Shown: positions 1 to 6,187 of the stretch, one piece after another
Numbering within the stretch: the first letter of the stretch is position 1
How the letters are laid out: every line of letters starts with the position of its first letter
Assembly (NCBI GenBank): GCA_003445035.1
Contig: DLVV01000288.1
Location: 15,627-24,787 of the forward strand
Direction of reading: 5' to 3'
Length of the DNA: 9,161 nucleotides
From: Planctomycetaceae bacterium
GTDB taxonomy: Bacteria > Planctomycetota > Planctomycetia > Planctomycetales > Planctomycetaceae
Program-made: the position numbers and the translations under genes
Notes under the pieces: generated by a model
Seen by the model: only the letters and a program-made list of their open reading frames with translations
Told to the model about the DNA's origin: nothing
Databases searched by the model: none

Positions 1-413
1 CCCAGCGAGGTCATGTCGCCGACATGATCGAACGGGTTGGTCCCGATGTAGCCCTTGCGGACCGCTTCGGACTCCGGGCTGCCACTTTCGCCCAGCCCCA
101 CCAGCCCGGTGTTGGTCTTCACCTCATAGACATACCGTTTCGAGGGTCCGTAGAAATGCTGCAGTTCGTGGTGGATCCACTTGTTGTAACGAGGCTGAAT
201 CTCGTGGGCCTCGATCGACTCGACTCGGATCGCCCCTCCCGCCTCGGCCTCGGCCCTGCGCCTGGCGGCCAGAGCATGCCGGTAAGCCGGCAGCACCGCC
301 ACGGCGGCGGCGGCCGAGCCGCCGACGGTCGCCAGAAATCTTCGACGGTTGATCGCCCCGGGAGCGCGGCAGTCGAGATCGTCAAGAAAACGGGCCAGCA
401 GTGATCGTTGCAT
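1..413 (-). CDS. Enolase-superfamily (mandelate racemase/muconate lactonizing type) protein, Tat-exported, N-terminal fragment
   Basis: The minus strand reads open from an ATG at 413 to the window edge, giving 137 complete codons; the C-terminal catalytic barrel lies outside the window. Residues 20-48 form a twin-arginine leader: NRRRFLATVGG followed by an Ala/Val-rich hydrophobic run, which predicts folded export to the periplasm or a membrane anchor. From about residue 61 the sequence fits the N-terminal capping domain of the enolase superfamily: IRVESIEAHEI, then VYEVKTNTGLVGLGESG (residues 95-111), the usual 'T-x-x-G-x-x-G-x-G-E' signature, then a Gly/Asn/Pro/Phe stretch. The metal ligands and catalytic Lys residues of the family would be in the missing part, so the substrate cannot be named. 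Two further in-frame ATGs (455 and 479) would lengthen the n-region. I chose 413 because it gives a normal Tat leader, but no start has a convincing Shine-Dalgarno. It is transcribed away from the transketolase operon. Confidence 0.75.
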   Translation of the reverse strand, partial: MQRSLLARFLDDLDCRAPGAINRRRFLATVGGSAAAAVAVLPAYRHALAARRRAEAEAGGAIRVESIEAHEIQPRYNKWIHHELQHFYGPSKRYVYEVKTNTGLVGLGESGSPESEAVRKGYIGTNPFDHVGDMTSL

Positions 414-680
414 GGTGTGAGTCCGTGGTGATGCGAGAGTGACGGCGATCAGCATACCCGAGCCGACCAGCAGGTGCATCCGCGAGGGTGTTTCGGGGCC
501 GCCGCCGCCGGGGCTGCTTGCAGGGCTTTTCCGGGACCAGTAAAATGCGAACTTTCACAGGCTGGCCCAACCGGCCACGCAACAGCCACCAGCGAGTCGC
601 ACCTGACTTCGCCACGTCACACGGTGGCCGACAACTCCCCTCACACGGGGAACCACTCAACCACGAAAAGGGGTCCTGTC
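414..680. other. Divergent intergenic spacer between the enolase-superfamily gene and the transketolase operon
   Basis: This 267-base stretch holds no gene I can support. It contains the rightward promoter listed separately. Downstream of it, the presumed transketolase leader has three small perfect hairpins: TGGCC/GGCCA (563-577, loop 5), GCCAC/GTGGC (611-628, loop 8) and CCCC/GGGG (637-650, loop 6). In GC-rich DNA stems this short are expected by chance, so no function is claimed. A TATGCT-like box on the minus strand (451-456) is a weak candidate for a leftward promoter, but it has no good -35 partner. Confidence 0.6.
518..546 (+). promoter_or_regulatory. Candidate sigma-70-type promoter for the transketolase operon
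   Basis: A TTGCAG hexamer (518-523) is followed by a 17-base spacer and TAAAAT (541-546). The -10 matches the TATAAT consensus at five of six positions, the -35 matches TTGACA at its first three positions, and the spacing is ideal. Transcription would start near 553 and give a leader of about 128 bases before the GTG start at 681. No other pair of comparable quality was seen in this spacer. Planctomycete promoters are not well described by E. coli consensus, so this is a sequence match only. Confidence 0.5.
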
Positions 681-1523
681 GTGTCCCTGGAAAACCAGCG
701 TCCAACAATCGAAGAACTCGAGGACAAGGCCCGCGTGCTGCGGCGTCACATCATCGAGATGACGACCGAGGCGGGCAGCGGCCATCCGACGAGCAGCCTG
801 TCGGCAACCGAAGTGGTCACGGCGATCTACTTCGGCGGATTCCTGAACTACAACTCCGCCGAGCCGGACTGGGCCGAACGGGACCGGTTCATCATGAGCA
901 AGGGGCACGCGGTGCCCGCCCTGTACGCGGCGATGGCCGAGGCGGGGTACTTCCCCGTCGAGGACCTGTCCACGCTGAGAAAGCTCGGCAGCCCTCTCGA
1001 GGGACACCCCAACGTGCGTCGGCTGGCCGGCATCGAGGCGTCGACCGGATCGCTCGGACAGGGACTCTCCATCGGACTCGGCCAGGCACTGGGCTGCCGG
1101 ATCGACGGTCACGATTCTCGGGTGTTCGTCGTGATGGGTGATGGCGAGATGGGCGAGGGGCAGGTCTGGGAAGCGATTGCCACGGCTCACAAGTACCAGG
1201 TGGGCAGCCTGACGGCGATCGTCGACCAGAACGGCTACCAGCAGACCGGTGCCACCTCCGACGTCCTCGATCTCACGCCGTTCGCTCCCAAGATCGAATC
1301 CTTTGGCTGGCACGTGCAGACGATCAACGGCAACAACATGAGCGAGGTGGTCGCGGCCCTGGAGACGGCCGTGGGCATCACCGACCGGCCGACGGCGATC
1401 GTCGCCGAAACCCAGAAGGGTTTTGGCATCCTGCCGGTGCTCGAGGAAGCCGGTGACATGAACTTCCATGGACAAGCCTTGTCGGCCGAGGTGGCCGAAA
1501 AGGCGCTGGCTCACCTGGGGTGA
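681..1523 (+). CDS. Transketolase, N-terminal (TPP-binding) subunit
   Basis: This 280-residue protein is the first half of a split transketolase. The whole enzyme moves two-carbon ketol units between sugar phosphates in the non-oxidative pentose phosphate pathway, in the cytoplasm, using thiamine diphosphate (TPP). Family landmarks are in order: SGHPTSS (33-39), SKGH (73-76), LEGHP (106-110), STGSLGQGLS (121-130), the TPP/Mg motif opening GDGEMGEGQ (153-161) with its downstream Asn in VDQNGYQQTG (181-190), and NFHG (261-264). The length is normal for free-standing N-terminal subunits. I chose the GTG at 681 because AAAAGGGG lies just upstream and the protein then begins shortly before the conserved region. 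The reading frame is open back to 474, but that extension overlaps the promoter and has no family similarity. The C-terminal subunit gene follows after 54 bases. Split enzymes also occur in apulose and sulfosugar pathways, so the exact substrate pair is not proven. Confidence 0.93.
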   Translation: MSLENQRPTIEELEDKARVLRRHIIEMTTEAGSGHPTSSLSATEVVTAIYFGGFLNYNSAEPDWAERDRFIMSKGHAVPALYAAMAEAGYFPVEDLSTLRKLGSPLEGHPNVRRLAGIEASTGSLGQGLSIGLGQALGCRIDGHDSRVFVVMGDGEMGEGQVWEAIATAHKYQVGSLTAIVDQNGYQQTGATSDVLDLTPFAPKIESFGWHVQTINGNNMSEVVAALETAVGITDRPTAIVAETQKGFGILPVLEEAGDMNFHGQALSAEVAEKALAHLG

Positions 1524-1577
1524 TTCCCTCGAGCCGGTGACGCTCCCACAGATTCCCTCACAGACGGAAAAGCGACG

Positions 1578-2537
1578 ATGGCGATTGGAGACAAGAGCGG
1601 CCTTTCCCCGGGTGGAGCAACCCGCGATGCCTTCGGCAAGGCCCTGGAGACACTCGGAGAACGGTTCCCCGAGGTGGTGGTCGTCGATGGCGATGTCGGC
1701 AACTCGACCCGGACCGAGGCCTTCGCCAAGGCGTTTCCGGACCGGGCGTTCAACGTGGGAATCGCCGAGGCGAACATGGTCAGTATCGCCGGTGGACTTG
1801 CCTCCTGCGGCAAAACCCCGGTGGTGGCAAGTTTCGCGGCATTCCTGCTCTGCAACGCCTACGACCAGATCCGCATGTCGGTCACCTTCCCGGCCCAGAA
1901 CGTCAAGCTGGTCGGCTCCCACTCGGGGATCTCGATCGGTGAGGACGGCCCGAGCCAGATGGGGATCGAGGACGTGGCGCTGGCCTGTTCGCTGCCGGGC
2001 ATGACTGTCATCGTCCCTTGCGATGAGATCTCGACGGCCAAGGCCACCGAGGAGATACTGCAGCGCGAGGGTCCTGTCTACCTGAGGCTGGGACGGCCGG
2101 CGGTGCCGCGGATCTACGAGGACGATTCGGAGTTCGTGATCGGCCGAGCCAACCAGTTGAGAGACGGCGACGACCTGACGATCATCGCCAACGGATTGAT
2201 GGTGGCCGTGGCACTGGATGCGGCCGCCGAGTTGTCCGAACAGGGCATTTCGGCCCGGGTGCTCGACATGCACACCGTCAAGCCGATCGACGAACCGGCG
2301 GTGGCTGCGGCCGCCCGCGAGACCCAGGCGATCGTCGTCGCCGAGGAGCATTCGGCCAACGGCGGACTCGGCAGTGCCGTCGCGATAGCGGTCAGCCGGA
2401 CGACACCGGTGCCGATCGCCTACGTCAACACGGGTGACTGCTACGCGGAGAGTGGCGACCCCGACGGATTGCTGGAAAAGTACGGGCTGACATCCGGGCG
2501 GATCGTCGAGGCGGCCCGGAGCGTCAAAGCGAACTAG
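1578..2537 (+). CDS. Transketolase, C-terminal (pyrimidine-binding and C-terminal domain) subunit
   Basis: This 319-residue protein is the second half of the split transketolase and should form the active site together with the subunit encoded just upstream. The pyrimidine-binding domain (about 10-180) carries VVVVDGDVGNSTRT (33-46) and FNVGIAEANM (58-67), whose Glu64 is the conserved Glu that activates TPP. It also has GEDGPSQMGIED (121-132). In yeast transketolase this last motif is D-G-P-T-H-Q; here the His is Gln127, as in human transketolase (Gln428). The C-terminal domain (about 195-319) has the usual VLDMHTVKPID (about 232-242) and VVAEEHSANGGLGSAVA (about 255-271). The ATG at 1578 has a GGAAAAG-like site 10 bases before it and gives the expected family N-terminus. 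The GNAT gene begins 21 bases after the stop, which suggests one transcript. Confidence 0.93.
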   Translation: MAIGDKSGLSPGGATRDAFGKALETLGERFPEVVVVDGDVGNSTRTEAFAKAFPDRAFNVGIAEANMVSIAGGLASCGKTPVVASFAAFLLCNAYDQIRMSVTFPAQNVKLVGSHSGISIGEDGPSQMGIEDVALACSLPGMTVIVPCDEISTAKATEEILQREGPVYLRLGRPAVPRIYEDDSEFVIGRANQLRDGDDLTIIANGLMVAVALDAAAELSEQGISARVLDMHTVKPIDEPAVAAAARETQAIVVAEEHSANGGLGSAVAIAVSRTTPVPIAYVNTGDCYAESGDPDGLLEKYGLTSGRIVEAARSVKAN

Positions 2538-2558
2538 TCGACCTCGGGGCGTCGTCGC

Positions 2559-3518
2559 GTGATTGAGTACCGTCACTACCGTAACAACGACTCTCCCGGG
2601 TTGTTGACCCTCTGGAACGAGTCGGGGCTCGCTCGTGGCGGTGCCACCGACATCACGCTGAGCCTGCTCGATCTCCTGCTGTTCTCCCAACCCTACTTCG
2701 ACCGCCAGGGACTGATCCTGGCCTGTGAGGACGACCGATTGGTGGGCATGGTCCACGCCGGATTCGGATGCAACGAGCAGCGGAGCGACCTCAGTCAAGA
2801 CGATGGAGTGATCTGCCAGTTGCTGGTCCATCCCGAGCGGAGGCGACAGGGAATCGGAAGCGAGTTGCTCGAACGGGCCAAGGCGTACCTCCTGCAACGG
2901 GGGGCCACCACAATCCACGCCGGGCCGGGTCCTGGACGAGACCCGTTCTACTGCGGCCTGTACGGAGGCAGCGAGGCGGCCGGTTTCCTGGCCACCGACG
3001 AGGGGGTCTCGGAATTCCTCGCCGCGAAGGGCTTTGACGCCGCCGACCGCTACGCCGTCTTCCAGCGACCGCTCGAGCTGGACAAGGGCGAACCGGTCGA
3101 CTTTCGCGGTGTCCAGTGGAGACGACGGGTGCGGATCGAGATTTCGCCGCAGCACAACGATGGAGACTGGTGGTGGAACACCCGGATCGGCCGGCTCGAC
3201 TACGTCCGTTTCCAGCTGTTTCACAAGGACGGCGACGAACTGATCGCCTCGTTGACCCTCATCGGGCTCGACCAGTTCCTCTCCAAGTGGAACTCTCGGG
3301 CCATCGGGCTGACCGACATCCACGTCGTCGAACATCACCGCCGGCAGGGGCTGGGCCGGCTGCTGATCACCGAGACGCTGCGACGTCTCAAGCAGGAGAC
3401 GATCAACCTCGTCGAGGCGCACGCCGGAGACTCTGACGAGGCGTTGACGGGGCTGCTGGCCAGCTGTGGTTTCCAGCGGGTCGACGCGGGTACCCAGTAC
3501 CGCGCAACCGCGACGTAG
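2559..3518 (+). CDS. Tandem GNAT-family N-acetyltransferase
   Basis: This 319-residue protein contains two GNAT folds. In the first (about 1-172), the acetyl-CoA pyrophosphate loop is visible as LLVHPERRRQGIGSELL (88-104). In the second (about 185-319) it is IHVVEHHRRQGLGRLLI (254-270), followed by a typical C-terminal strand/helix ending CGFQRVDAGTQY (303-314). Both loops keep the R/Q-x-x-G-x-G/A pattern, so either half could bind acyl-CoA. In many tandem GNATs, such as mycothiol synthase, only one half is active. The acceptor (small amine, amino sugar, antibiotic or protein) cannot be told from sequence. The start is a GTG at 2559 with only a weak CGGGGC upstream. The short gap after the transketolase subunit suggests co-transcription, though a functional link is unproven. 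It faces the minus-strand operon tail-to-tail. Confidence 0.8.
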   Translation: MIEYRHYRNNDSPGLLTLWNESGLARGGATDITLSLLDLLLFSQPYFDRQGLILACEDDRLVGMVHAGFGCNEQRSDLSQDDGVICQLLVHPERRRQGIGSELLERAKAYLLQRGATTIHAGPGPGRDPFYCGLYGGSEAAGFLATDEGVSEFLAAKGFDAADRYAVFQRPLELDKGEPVDFRGVQWRRRVRIEISPQHNDGDWWWNTRIGRLDYVRFQLFHKDGDELIASLTLIGLDQFLSKWNSRAIGLTDIHVVEHHRRQGLGRLLITETLRRLKQETINLVEAHAGDSDEALTGLLASCGFQRVDAGTQYRATAT

Positions 3519-3529
3519 CAGGGAAACGC

Positions 3530-3554
3530 CCCTGAGGGAATTCGTCCCCTAGGG
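3530..3554. terminator. Possible bidirectional hairpin between convergent operons
   Basis: Arms CCCTGAGGGA (3530-3539) and TCCCCTAGGG (3545-3554) can pair over ten positions with one G-T wobble and one A-C mismatch, leaving a five-base ATTCG loop. The hairpin sits in the 30-base gap between two converging genes and overlaps the stop codon of the minus-strand gene. Neither side has a U-tract, so it is at best an atypical terminator. Confidence 0.3.
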
Positions 3555-3995
3555 AATCTGGTCGTTGTCCCAGTTGATCTCGTCCTCGTCGACGCCGCTG
3601 GTCTTCAACTGGTCGACCAACCGTCCCCAGGCACCCGCCATGGCCGACTCGTCGCGACGGATACAAATCCGGACGCCCGACGCATTCGGGCGGATCCCCT
3701 TGACTCGCTCGATCACGTCCTCCAGCGATGCCGCGGCGAATCCGCCGTCGCGACGGATCAGAAATCGATCGTCTTCAACCCGCACCACCAACGCATTGCG
3801 TTCGACGGCAGACACCGACTCGCTCTTGGCCTTCGTCTCGTCCACTGCCGGGTTTTTCGCAACCCCGGAATCCGCCCCCGCACCCAGCCCGCCACCACCG
3901 GATCCCAGTCCCGGCAATCCCGTCCCGAATTTGCCCAGGTAGACACCCAGCGCCAACACTCCCATCACACCGATTCCAATCAACTTCTTCTTCAT
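3549..3995 (-). CDS. Small membrane-anchored protein with an ExbD-like periplasmic domain
   Basis: This is a protein of 148 residues. MKKK followed by a hydrophobic stretch at about 5-21 predicts a signal anchor (no lipobox Cys is present), then a Gly-rich linker (22-45), then a charged spacer. Residues about 68-148 read like the periplasmic domain of ExbD/TolR: a strand (ALVVRVEDDRFLIRRDG), a helix (SLEDVIERVKGI), a strand (VRICIRRDESA), a helix (GRLVDQLKTSG) and a final acidic strand. The ExbD pattern 'v-x-I-x-x-D-x-x-x...l-x-x-x-G' is matched at 108-134. It lacks the normal ExbD membrane helix carrying the proton-binding Asp, which is present in the gene just upstream. A GGGAG ribosome site lies five bases before the ATG, and 19 bases separate it from the ExbD-like gene, so it ends the metX operon. 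The fold assignment is an inference from pattern; the reading frame itself is well supported. Confidence 0.7.
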   Translation of the reverse strand: MKKKLIGIGVMGVLALGVYLGKFGTGLPGLGSGGGGLGAGADSGVAKNPAVDETKAKSESVSAVERNALVVRVEDDRFLIRRDGGFAAASLEDVIERVKGIRPNASGVRICIRRDESAMAGAWGRLVDQLKTSGVDEDEINWDNDQIP

Positions 3996-4014
3996 CGCTT
4001 CTCCCAGGCTCGCG

Positions 4015-4848
4015 CTAGCGACCAGTTGCAGGGTCCTTCATGAAAAGAACAAGGAACTGGAATTGTGTCTTACCGCCACGATCGCTGGCCATCCGTTCCA
4101 CCGACAGGGGCAATTGGCTCACGGCGATCTTGATCGGTCCGAACCGGGCATCGGGATGGTAGGACAGCAGCACAATCACCAGGTCCTTGGGAGACTCGAG
4201 CGTCTTGTAGGCACGGAACAGCTTGTCATCAAATTCCGCCCGGGTCGTGGCCGTGAAGGTCTTGACCGTTCCTCCCGCATTCAACTCAAACTGTTTCTTG
4301 CGTCCGGAGATCACCAGGTCCCAGATATCACACCGCTTCCGCATTTCGTCAAATGTCAGCAAGTGACGAACAACCGCTTCACCACGCTTGGCCGCCAACT
4401 CGCGAAATCTTTCCCTGAGCGCCTCGGTTTCGGATTCACTGCGAATTTCGCTCGCGATCTTGTTGGTGTTCAGTGCCTTCTTGATTGTCTCATCGGGAAC
4501 CTGAAACAGCTCCGACACCAGGTCTCCGAACCGTTCCTGCTGCTGCATGGCCCAGGTCAATTCTTCCGAGAGTTGCCGCTGGCTGTCCTCGTCTCGGGAC
4601 ACCAGCCGCTCGTTCTCACCGAGTGCCTGCTTCAAGTCCCGCTCGACCTTCCGGTGCCGTTCGACCAGTGCCACCACCGGATCGGAGCGATCGATCAACC
4701 CGGGCACGGCATCGGTGACCACGCTCCGCGCCCGGACTTCCTCGGTCCGCGCCTGGTGACGCAGGCCGAGCAGCAGGGCGAAAACCAGGATGATCAACAG
4801 ATCCAGCAAGGGCGTCAGCTGAATGACGAACCGGCGTTTGACGATCAT
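4015..4848 (-). CDS. ExbD/TolR-like channel partner with an extended helical region
   Basis: This 277-residue protein starts with a short cytoplasmic basic stretch and one membrane helix (about 7-29) reading RRFVIQLTPLLDLLIILVF. The T-P-L-L-D (12-16) matches the N-terminal helix of ExbD, TolR and MotB, where the Asp (here Asp16) carries protons through the channel. ExbD proteins are usually about 140 residues; this one continues with long, highly charged, probably coiled-coil helices (about 56-108 and 135-155). A C-terminal alpha/beta region follows, including KDLVIVLLSYHPDARFGP (221-238). I cannot assign that region to a named domain; there is no visible OmpA/MotB peptidoglycan motif. The start ATG overlaps the stop of the ExbB-like gene (ATGA), implying translational coupling and a stoichiometric complex. 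It probably acts in the cytoplasmic membrane with the long part in the periplasm. Confidence 0.75.
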   Translation of the reverse strand: MIVKRRFVIQLTPLLDLLIILVFALLLGLRHQARTEEVRARSVVTDAVPGLIDRSDPVVALVERHRKVERDLKQALGENERLVSRDEDSQRQLSEELTWAMQQQERFGDLVSELFQVPDETIKKALNTNKIASEIRSESETEALRERFRELAAKRGEAVVRHLLTFDEMRKRCDIWDLVISGRKKQFELNAGGTVKTFTATTRAEFDDKLFRAYKTLESPKDLVIVLLSYHPDARFGPIKIAVSQLPLSVERMASDRGGKTQFQFLVLFMKDPATGR

Positions 4849-5561
4849 GTCGACTCGTCCCCGTCACGAACATCGGGCTGGTCGTCTCCAACCGTTTCGC
4901 CACCGGACGATCCGGACGGGGACGAATCCGATTTCTCACCGAGTTCCCGCTTCGCCTGGGCCACAACGTCGCGGACATTGATCCGGATCTCGGCCAGTCG
5001 AACGTATTCCGGTTCGAGCCAGCTGTTGACCCACATCAGCGCAATCGCCGCAGCGAGTCCGAAAATGGTCGACCAGATGGCTTCGCCAAAAAGCCTCATG
5101 ATGTTGGTCATCGCACCGGCATTTTCGGCCTCGAGTGCCGGCAGGGCAGCGGCCACGGCCAGGATCGTGCCCAGGATGCCCAGCAACGGATAGATCTCAA
5201 TCACCGTCCTGGCCATGTTTGTCCACTTCTCGAAGGACATCGAGTTGAGATAATCTCGTCGTTCGTCGAGGACGTTGATCCGTTCCTTGAGGTTCTGGCG
5301 CTGGCCATCGGAGGCGTCGCGGCCGAGCACGTCGCGGATGTCGGACAGGAACGCATCGATCTGATCAGCGATGTGACCACCGGGAGCAAGCCGGCTCTTG
5401 TGCGCGAGTCCCTGGATGAAGTCCTCGAGCAATCGATACTGCGACCGGTAATCTCGCTTGGACCACCGCCACAGGACGATGAACACGACGACATGCGCGA
5501 CGGCCAGGCCGCAAATCACAAATGAAATGGCCCTGGGCAGGACCGCCATCACGTCGTTCAT
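4845..5561 (-). CDS. ExbB/TolQ/MotA-family proton channel subunit
   Basis: This 238-residue protein has the three-helix layout of ExbB/TolQ: TM1 about 11-33, a cytoplasmic helical loop about 34-115, TM2 about 119-142 and TM3 about 160-182. The family core is recognisable: YPLLGILGTILAV (124-136) in TM2, and AIWSTIFGLAAAIAL (161-175) in TM3. Both supply the Thr residues (132 and 165) that line the ion path in this family. The C-terminus (205-238) is a Ser/Gly/Asp-rich, acidic, probably disordered tail, which is unusual for ExbB. The frame is open upstream to 5615, but the ATG at 5561 overlaps the metW stop as ATGA and gives a normal short N-terminus, so I prefer it. It overlaps the ExbD-like start in the same way. 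Together they would form an ion-driven stator-like complex; the energised partner is unknown. Confidence 0.82.
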   Translation of the reverse strand: MNDVMAVLPRAISFVICGLAVAHVVVFIVLWRWSKRDYRSQYRLLEDFIQGLAHKSRLAPGGHIADQIDAFLSDIRDVLGRDASDGQRQNLKERINVLDERRDYLNSMSFEKWTNMARTVIEIYPLLGILGTILAVAAALPALEAENAGAMTNIMRLFGEAIWSTIFGLAAAIALMWVNSWLEPEYVRLAEIRINVRDVVAQAKRELGEKSDSSPSGSSGGETVGDDQPDVRDGDEST

Positions 5562-6187
5562 TCGCTTGCTCGTTCCAGGAGATACAAGGCGCTGTCGGCT
5601 CTCAGGTTGGCCCACCAGGCGTTTTCGACCGGCTGTCCTCCGATGATGGGAATTTCACGGACAACCGTCATCCCCAGTTGTTCGACGAGGTCACGAATGT
5701 CGTGCATCGAACAGACGTGGAGGTTGGGTGTATCGTACCACTCGTACGGCAGCGCGTCAGTCACGGGCGCCCGCCCGTGCTGGATCACGTTCAACCGGAC
5801 CCGCCAGTGCCCGAAGTTGGGCACCACGACCAGTGCCCGAAACGCCACCCTCAGCATCTCCCGCAGTACCGTCGTCGGACTGTGGACCTGCTGCAACGTC
5901 TGGCTGAGCACGGCGGTGTCAAAACTGTCGTCGGGAATGTCGCCAAGCCCCTGGTCAAGATCGGCCCGGATCACCGGCAGCCCGCGACCGATCACAGCGG
6001 TGACCTCGGCCTCTCCCAGTTCAACCCCCAGCACGCGGCAGTTACGTTCTGATTGCAAACGGCCCAGCAACCGTCCATCTCCACAACCGAGATCGATCAC
6101 GCGAGAGCCCTCGTCGATCTGCTCGAGCAACAACTTGTCGATCAACTCGGTGTCGGGGCCGGGCATGCTGTAACGCGTCGCGTTCAT
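5558..6187 (-). CDS. metW: Methionine biosynthesis protein MetW
   Basis: This 209-residue protein is a class I SAM-methyltransferase-like fold. Motif I is VIDLGCGDGRLLGRL (30-44), and an acidic residue after strand 2 is seen in VLGVELGE (52-59). Further strongly MetW-like blocks are SFDTAVLSQTLQQVHSP (about 88-104) and VVVPNFGHWRVRLN (about 120-133), then a WYDTPNLHVCSMHDIRDL segment (about 149-166). The length equals that of the family. In proteobacteria MetW is encoded next to MetX and is needed for, or enhances, homoserine O-acyltransferase activity. Here it directly follows metX with an ATGA overlap (6184-6187), the classic pairing, and a GGGGG tract lies about six bases before the start. 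Its stop in turn overlaps the start of the ExbB-like gene. It is cytoplasmic. Confidence 0.92.
   Translation of the reverse strand: MNATRYSMPGPDTELIDKLLLEQIDEGSRVIDLGCGDGRLLGRLQSERNCRVLGVELGEAEVTAVIGRGLPVIRADLDQGLGDIPDDSFDTAVLSQTLQQVHSPTTVLREMLRVAFRALVVVPNFGHWRVRLNVIQHGRAPVTDALPYEWYDTPNLHVCSMHDIRDLVEQLGMTVVREIPIIGGQPVENAWWANLRADSALYLLERASE

Noticed and set aside
474..680. N-terminal extension of the transketolase N-subunit frame back to 474.
   Set aside because: It covers the best promoter, has no family similarity, and a ribosome-site-like AAAAGGGG sits just before the GTG at 681.
657..3422. A 921-codon open frame on the minus strand antisense to the two transketolase genes and the GNAT gene.
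   Set aside because: Its translation is Arg/Asp/Gly/Val-rich with no domain logic and spans three well-identified genes; long antisense frames arise naturally from codon bias in GC-rich genes.
4063..5193. A 376-codon plus-strand frame opposite the ExbB-like and ExbD-like genes.
   Set aside because: The minus-strand genes have family motifs, membrane helices and ATGA overlaps; the plus-strand product shows none and is His/Gln/Pro-rich, typical of a shadow frame.
5562..5615. Upstream 18-codon extension of the ExbB-like protein.
   Set aside because: It overlaps the metW C-terminus in another frame, whereas the ATG at 5561 forms an exact ATGA junction like the other two overlaps in this operon.
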